10,112 nt of DNA. Origin: Deltaproteobacteria bacterium. GTDB lineage: Bacteria; Desulfobacterota; Desulfobacteria; Desulfobacterales; ETH-SRB1. Numbering within the stretch: position 1 is the stretch's first letter; the number at the start of each line of letters is the position of its first letter. Of the stretch, positions 6,601 to 10,112 are shown one piece after another. The notes under the pieces are model-generated. The model had not been told where the DNA came from and ran no database searches. It saw only the letters and a program-made list of their open reading frames with translations. The stretch is taken from the NCBI GenBank assembly GCA_030627405.1, contig DAOUSD010000038.1, forward strand, positions 1 to 10,112, in the 5' to 3' direction. The position numbers were made by a program, and so were the translations under genes.

Positions 6601-7779
6601 ATGCAAGGTTATATTAATAGAATAATTCAGAGTGAAATACAGGAGAGACTTAATAACTTCCCAGCAGTTGCGGTTCTTGGTCCGCGCCAGTGCGGCAAAA
6701 CAACGCTCGCCCTTGAGATTGTAAAGGGCCGAAAAGGTGCGGTATATCTTGATCTTGAAAAGCCATCTGATCAGAGAAAACTTGAAGATCCGGAACTTTT
6801 TTTTCAGCTTCAGAAAGAGAATCTCATATGCCTGGATGAGATACAGCGCCGGCCCGAACTTTTCCCGGTCTTAAGAAGCATTATAGATGAGCGGGGCTCA
6901 AACGGCCAGATACTTATTCTTGGCAGTGCATCAAGGGACATGATCAGGCAGAGCTCGGAAACTCTTGCCGGCAGGATCGCCTACATGGAACTGACACCAT
7001 TTATGCTTTCCGAAATACATGTGAAGGATACAAAAGATCCCGCTGAAATTATGAAGCTTTGGCTCAGGGGCGGTTTTCCAAGGAGTTTTCTTGCAGGAAG
7101 TGAAAAGGCAAGTTTTACCTGGCGGGAGAATTTTATAAGAACTTTTCTTGAAAGGGATATTCCTCAACTGGGCTTTTCAATTCCAGCGCAGTCCCTGGGG
7201 CGACTGTGGCAGATGCTTGCGCACATCCACGCGCAGGTTTTAAACAGCTCAAGGCTCGGTGAATCAATGGGGGTGAGTCATACAACTGTCAGAAAATACC
7301 TCGATCTCCTGTCACAAACTTTTATGGTCAGGGTCCTGCCGCCTTTTGAAGCAAACCTTAAAAAACGTCTGGTGAAGTCGCCAAAAGTATTTATCAGGGA
7401 TTCAGGCATACTTCACTCCCTGCTTGGCATAAACAAAGCCGACGACCTGCTGGGGCATCCTGTTTACGGGGCTTCGTGGGAAGGGTTTGCCATGGAAAAT
7501 ATTCTTTCGCAACTTCCGGGCTGGCAGGCGGCCTTTTTCCGCACATCAGCCGGTGCGGAAATCGACCTGGTATTGACAAAGGGAAGAAAAAAAATCGCCT
7601 GTGAATTCAAGGCATCAACTGCACCGCAGGTAACCAGAGGATTCTGGAACGTACTGGATGATTTAAAAATCAGTGAAGCATGGATAATCGGGCCTGTCAA
7701 GGAGGCATATCCTATTAAAAAAAATGTTACAATAGCACCGATTGATATATTTCTTGAGCATGTCAGGAGCAAAGAGTGA
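6601..7779 (+). CDS. AAA_14 ATPase with C-terminal DUF4143 domain
   Basis: A 392-aa protein of the widespread ATP-binding AAA_14/DUF4143 family, whose cellular role is not established. Walker A is G-P-R-Q-C-G-K-T (27-34), Walker B L-I-C-L-D-E-I (75-81, D79/E80), a sensor-like ILILGSAS occupies 104-111 and a probable arginine finger lies in ETLAGRI (R125). A winged-helix segment covers about 218-242 (RLGESMGVSHTTVRKYLDLL). The DUF4143 part carries A-E320-I-D322 and E335-F-K337, the spacing of a restriction-endonuclease-like active site. Start choice: the first residues match the usual N-terminus and Walker A position, although there is no clear Shine-Dalgarno sequence. It follows yhaN by 41 bases on the same strand. 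A possible promoter lies in the gap, so it may be separate from the repair operon. These genes spread horizontally and often occur alone. Confidence 0.9.
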   Translation: MQGYINRIIQSEIQERLNNFPAVAVLGPRQCGKTTLALEIVKGRKGAVYLDLEKPSDQRKLEDPELFFQLQKENLICLDEIQRRPELFPVLRSIIDERGSNGQILILGSASRDMIRQSSETLAGRIAYMELTPFMLSEIHVKDTKDPAEIMKLWLRGGFPRSFLAGSEKASFTWRENFIRTFLERDIPQLGFSIPAQSLGRLWQMLAHIHAQVLNSSRLGESMGVSHTTVRKYLDLLSQTFMVRVLPPFEANLKKRLVKSPKVFIRDSGILHSLLGINKADDLLGHPVYGASWEGFAMENILSQLPGWQAAFFRTSAGAEIDLVLTKGRKKIACEFKASTAPQVTRGFWNVLDDLKISEAWIIGPVKEAYPIKKNVTIAPIDIFLEHVRSKE

Positions 7780-8064
7780 GAAAGGAATTGGGAAAATGGT
7801 GTCAAATCCTGATATTCATCACCGCCGTTCCATTCGATTAAAGGGATATGATTATTCACAGGCAGGATTATATTTTATCACCATTTGCACGCAAAACCGA
7901 TTGTGTTTGTTTGGGAAAATTGAAAATGGGGAAATGATTTAAAACAATGCAGGGATAATGATTGAACACCAATGGCAGGAATTGATATATCATTTTGATA
8001 ATATCAAATTACATGAATTTATCGTCATGCCCAATCATTTTCATGGAATCATTGAATTTGTAAG

Positions 8065-8086
8065 GGGTGCCCCTTTGTGGGTACCC
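8065..8086. repeat. REP-like hairpin 1 inside the RAYT frame
   Basis: GGGTGCCC (8065..8072), a 6-base loop, then GGGTACCC (8079..8086): an 8-bp stem with one G-T wobble. The apparent frameshift in the RAYT lies in its loop. In the restored frame it encodes GAPLVGTQ. Confidence 0.5.
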
Positions 8087-8111
8087 AAAATGTGGAACAA
8101 CCGCCAACAAT

Positions 8112-8135
8112 GGGGCAACCACAAGGGATTGCCCC
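8112..8135. repeat. REP-like hairpin 2 inside the RAYT frame
   Basis: GGGGCAA (8112..8118), a 10-base loop, then TTGCCCC (8129..8135), a perfect 7-bp stem. It is translated in the restored RAYT frame as GQPQGIAP. It overlaps hairpin 3, so the two are alternative structures. Confidence 0.55.
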
Positions 8136-8160
8136 TACGGTTGGTGATGTGGTAGGGGCA
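8130..8160. repeat. REP-like hairpin 3 inside the RAYT frame
   Basis: TGCCCCTAC (8130..8138), a 13-base loop, then GTAGGGGCA (8152..8160), a perfect 9-bp stem. The same nine bases TGCCCCTAC occur again outside the gene at 8406..8414, at the break point of the hsdR remnant. Confidence 0.55.
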
Positions 8161-8341
8161 TTTAAATCATTGTCCACCAACGAATATATTCGGGGTGTAA
8201 AAAATAATGGTTGGTCACGGTTTAACAAAAAATTATGGCAACGCAATTATTACGAACACATTATCCGTGATGAAAAATCCTATTATCAAATATTGGAATA
8301 CATACAAACAAATCCTCTGAAATGGCAGGATGATAAATACT

Positions 8342-8422
8342 ATGTCTAAAATCACCGAATCCGCAATAGAAAAAATCGCCATCGAACTATGGACACAATG
8401 CATCGTGCCCCTACCATGTTGA
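8342..8422 (+). pseudogene. 5' remnant of hsdR (type I restriction subunit)
   Basis: An ATG at 8342 overlaps the RAYT stop by 8 bases. The frame reads MSKITESAIEKIAIELW, then TQCIVPLPC and stop. The pattern T-E-S-x-I-E-x-x-A-I-E-L matches the usual first residues of HsdR, the roughly 1000-aa motor/nuclease subunit of type I restriction systems. Similarity ends after about 17 codons, just before the REP-like core TGCCCCTAC (8406..8414). The next gene on the other strand ends 20 bases later. The rest of hsdR, and hsdS and hsdM, are not in the window. The match is short, so the call is tentative. Inserting one T after CTA would extend ELW to ELLD, so a small lesion may precede the break. Confidence 0.48.
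8406..8414. repeat. isolated REP-like core TGCCCCTAC
   Basis: Nine bases identical to the left arm of hairpin 3 (8130..8138), 57 bases beyond the RAYT stop. REP units usually flank their RAYT, which fits. No partner arm is visible beside it. A nine-base match could be chance, but position and sequence agree. Confidence 0.35.
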
Positions 8423-8441
8423 ATGGCGGTGGGTTTACATT

Positions 8442-9692
8442 TTATTCCAGCATTTCTAAAAAACAGTCTAATCTTTTAAGCATCTGGTGGTAAAGAGGAT
8501 TATAAGTGAGTCTTCCCAGCGTATGGTTCGCCAGATTTTCTTTGGTTATTTCGCCTTGCCAAATCTCTGGATCATTCATGCATGCCATTCTTTTTTCTTT
8601 ATTTTGCTGGTAATGCAAACACCATTTATAATCGCCATTTTTTCCATAATGCAAGTCGTCAGGAGGAATGAGAATAGATATATGGGAAAAGTTTAGTATC
8701 CTTTCTTCGGGCAAATAACTGTTTTCAAATACAATTCTTGAGAGCTTGTTTACAGGATACTTTTTTGTTTTTGTGGTGTACAAAATAAGCATACTATTTT
8801 CAGCAGGTACATAATTTTTGAAGAAAGAGAGCGTCTTTTCAGCATCAATGGTAATATCGTCAGCACTCAGAGCAATAAAGACAGGTATATTTATATGCTT
8901 GCCTTTTTTGAGTATCAAGTCGTCAATATTACATGCAAGTTGATATATCTGATAAGCGGCATTTGATGGAAAAGATTCGTACCTTGCATAATCCATGTCA
9001 TCTCTTATTGCCAGCCAGTCTGTAAAGGAATTTGCAAGGCCCGCTAACCAGGCTGTCTTAGTTTTAATGCCCAGCGCCGGGGAAAAAAGTATGAGACCCT
9101 TAATAACAGGATTCTTTAATGCCTGATGGATACTCAATGCTCCTCCGGTTGAAAAGCCGCCCATATAGACTTTTTCTGCATGGTGCTGAAGCCTGTGTAT
9201 TCCATATTTGGTAGCTTTAATCCATTCATGATAACTGACTTTCGTTAAGTCAGCCGGAACCGTTCCATGCCCCGGCAGCAAAATAGATCTTACAAGGAAT
9301 CCTTTTGACTGGAGATATAATGCAACATGCTTAATAATATAGGGAGAATCTAACAGGCCGTGGATAAGAAGTATTCCTTTTTTAAATTTTCCATTCTCAT
9401 TTTGTGGATATAAGGATAAATCCGGTTTTAGGTCAAAGGGACTGTTAGCTTCGAGTATAATCGCTTTATTACGTTCATTGATATCTACACGCGTTTTTTC
9501 AATCATTGATCGTGTTATTCGAATATATTCATCGAATGCTACATCATCGGTAAACTTAAAACAGGTATTTACTCCAGATTGTTGAAGTCGAAGGGGGGTT
9601 GCCCGGCATCCAATAAATATGGCGATGATAAATACTATAGTGAAGACAACTGATCTGGAAGATTTTGTGGTTTGTTTGCTTAAATTTGCCAT
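8442..9692 (-). CDS. alpha/beta hydrolase lipoprotein (monoacylglycerol-lipase-like)
   Basis: A 416-aa serine hydrolase, probably anchored to the cell envelope. A basic N-terminus (SKQTTKSSRS) precedes a hydrophobic run (15-27) ending in F-I-G-C29, an imperfect lipobox. The fold then shows L-I-H-G-L-L-D-S-P (109-117, oxyanion HG), L-L-P-G-H-G (138-143), nucleophile elbow G-F-S181-T-G-G, A-D-D (278-279, acid) and N-F-S-H337 (base). This is the order of the monoacylglycerol lipase/Hydrolase_4 family, cleaving lipid or other esters. An extra stretch of about 80 residues after H337 (DYKWCLHYQQNKEKRMACMND and beyond) is longer than usual. The frame can be extended to a TTG at 9743, but that would run through the terminator hairpin at 9726..9758, so I prefer ATG 9692. 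Its ribosome binding site is weak and I see no promoter close by. It ends close to the convergent hsdR remnant, with no clear terminator. Confidence 0.82.
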   Translation of the reverse strand: MANLSKQTTKSSRSVVFTIVFIIAIFIGCRATPLRLQQSGVNTCFKFTDDVAFDEYIRITRSMIEKTRVDINERNKAIILEANSPFDLKPDLSLYPQNENGKFKKGILLIHGLLDSPYIIKHVALYLQSKGFLVRSILLPGHGTVPADLTKVSYHEWIKATKYGIHRLQHHAEKVYMGGFSTGGALSIHQALKNPVIKGLILFSPALGIKTKTAWLAGLANSFTDWLAIRDDMDYARYESFPSNAAYQIYQLACNIDDLILKKGKHINIPVFIALSADDITIDAEKTLSFFKNYVPAENSMLILYTTKTKKYPVNKLSRIVFENSYLPEERILNFSHISILIPPDDLHYGKNGDYKWCLHYQQNKEKRMACMNDPEIWQGEITKENLANHTLGRLTYNPLYHQMLKRLDCFLEMLE

Positions 9693-9725
9693 AAAAAAGC
9701 CGGCGATGGGAAATGCGATGCAATA

Positions 9726-9758
9726 AAAAAGGCGGAGACACAAATGCCACGCCTTTTT
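9726..9758. terminator. bidirectional rho-independent terminator
   Basis: AAAAAGGCG (9726..9734), a 15-base loop, then CGCCTTTTT (9750..9758). GGCG/CGCC forms the core and A/T runs flank it, so either strand gives a stem plus U-run; on the minus strand the tract is six U. It lies 55 bases after the stop of the 56-aa gene and 33 bases before the hydrolase ATG, so it most likely ends the small gene's transcript. With only four G-C pairs it may be leaky. Confidence 0.6.
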
Positions 9759-9813
9759 AGATGGTATTCCTTATAAATTTTATTTTTGAATTTCAACGAG
9801 ATAAATTGATAGG

Positions 9814-9984
9814 TTAGAAATAGTCATCCCATAATTCTTCATCCCACAAATTGTCATACATATCATCCCAAGTTATAACTTCATTAAAAATATTTTTTAA
9901 ACCAAAACTGTTATGTGTAGATTCATAATCATAATCAGATTCAAATCCATTTCCATCGAAGTATAATTTTTCAAGATCAGACAT
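9814..9984 (-). CDS. small acidic, aromatic-rich protein, unrecognised
   Basis: A 56-aa frame starting MSDLEKLYFDGNGF. Support for it being real is a near-ideal ribosome binding site, GGAGGAGG (9987..9994), about 5 bases before the ATG, and a terminator shortly after the stop. It has 10 Asp and 6 Glu against 2 Lys and no Arg, so the net charge is about -14. Thirteen residues are aromatic (3 Trp, 5 Tyr, 5 Phe). The C-terminus TWDDMYDNLWDEELWDDYF repeats an aromatic-Asp pattern every four or five residues. There is no signal peptide, membrane segment or Cys. I do not recognise the family. A DNA-mimic or protein-binding inhibitor, or a ribosomally made peptide precursor, are possible types, but nothing nearby decides between them. 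The GCTAANN array lies just upstream, and I find no convincing promoter. Confidence 0.62.
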   Translation of the reverse strand: MSDLEKLYFDGNGFESDYDYESTHNSFGLKNIFNEVITWDDMYDNLWDEELWDDYF

Positions 9985-10031
9985 AGCCTCCTCCGTTTTA
10001 GAGAAAAAGTATGATATTACCTAAGTTAAGC

Positions 10032-10059
10032 GATTAGCTGTTAGCAATTAGCCGTTAGC
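10032..10059. repeat. GCTAANN heptad array, right copy (inverted)
   Basis: Four consecutive 7-base units NNTTAGC (GATTAGC, TGTTAGC, AATTAGC, CGTTAGC), which read GCTAANN on the minus strand. A degenerate fifth unit, AGTTAAGC, precedes them at 10024..10031. The orientation is opposite to the array at 5..25, so the two bracket the window as inverted copies. It lies about 40 bases upstream of the ribosome binding site of the 56-aa gene. Confidence 0.7.
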
Positions 10060-10095
10060 TCTTATGAAATATGCATTTGTATAATTATTTATTAA

Positions 10096-10110
10096 TCACC
10101 CATCGGGTGA
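10096..10110. other. short hairpin at the window edge
   Basis: TCACCC, loop ATC, then GGGTGA: a perfect 6-bp stem with a 3-base loop. The window ends two bases later. It could be part of a terminator for a gene beyond the edge or an operator. There is no proper U-run on the minus strand, and the plus strand side is cut off. Confidence 0.3.
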
Positions 10111-10112
10111 AA

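Larger units (their letters stand above)
7796..8349 (+). pseudogene. REP-associated tyrosine transposase (RAYT, Y1_Tnp), two lesions
   Basis: The gene starts at ATG 7796 with AAAGGA nine bases upstream, 16 bases after the ATPase stop. The opening HHRRSIRLKGYDYSQAGLYF and TICTQNR are typical of IS200-like RAYTs, single-stranded DNA nucleases that act on REP palindromes. The frame is broken twice. A TAA at 7940..7942, most simply from TTA (Leu), interrupts GEMI-NNAGIM. An apparent one-base loss near 8074..8080 shifts the frame: adding a G to give TTTGGTGGG restores GAPLVGTQNVEQ and runs on to 8349. The restored protein would be 184 aa with the HUH motif H81-F-H83 (MPNHFHG), GDVVGAFKS, LWQRNYYEHIIRDEKSY and a probable catalytic tyrosine in EYIQTNPLKW (about Y169). 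Both lesions are single-base, so sequencing error is possible, but two in one short gene favours decay. Confidence 0.85.

Noticed and set aside
8065..8160. CRISPR-like repeats in the palindromic RAYT segment
   Set aside because: The stems differ in sequence, spacing is irregular and they overlap one another; there are no equal direct repeats with unique spacers.
9693..9743. TTG start extending the hydrolase by 17 residues
   Set aside because: The extension would run through the terminator hairpin and add a second hydrophobic segment before the signal peptide; ATG 9692 is simpler, though its ribosome binding site is weak.

Overview
The window (about 45% GC by eye) looks like a chromosomal accessory stretch from an anaerobic Gram-negative bacterium. 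Desulfobacterota (Desulfobacterales-like) is my best guess, because the PfkB kinase and the YhaO/YhaN pair resemble what I remember from that group. This is low-confidence recollection, not a search result.

Layout. 1-320 (minus): an orphan DUF433 antitoxin, followed by the first 25 codons of its DUF5615/PIN-like toxin, which runs out in a small GCTAANN heptad array. 541-1467 (minus): a PfkB-family sugar/nucleoside kinase. 1468-1754: a divergent control region with a good minus-strand promoter, a 7-5-7 inverted repeat, a second kind of 7-bp repeat and weaker plus-strand promoter candidates. 1755-6559 (plus): a two-gene operon for an Mre11/SbcD-type nuclease (YhaO-like) and a 1173-aa Rad50/SbcC-type ATPase (YhaN-like, AAA_27). 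6601-7779 (plus): an AAA_14/DUF4143 ATPase with an EFK nuclease-like C-terminus. 7796-8349 (plus): a broken REP-associated tyrosine transposase (RAYT) with one in-frame stop and one apparent 1-base deletion; REP-like palindromes lie inside its reading frame. 8342-8422 (plus): the first codons of what looks like hsdR (type I restriction subunit), overlapping the end of the RAYT and cut short near another REP-like core. 8442-9692 (minus): a probable lipoprotein alpha/beta hydrolase (monoacylglycerol-lipase-like). 9814-9984 (minus): a 56-aa, very acidic and aromatic protein with a near-perfect ribosome binding site and its own terminator. The window ends with a second heptad array, inverted relative to the first, and a short hairpin.

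How it fits together. The intact core is the nuclease/ATPase pair, expected to process DNA ends or structures. Around it are several remnants (toxin, transposase, hsdR), suggesting an island that has lost defence and mobile genes, with the small repeats lying at or near the broken ends. I do not see a complete new multi-gene system. The points most worth a second look are the REP-like DNA inside the RAYT coding sequence, the hsdR and toxin remnants at repeat junctions, and the unrecognised acidic/aromatic small protein.
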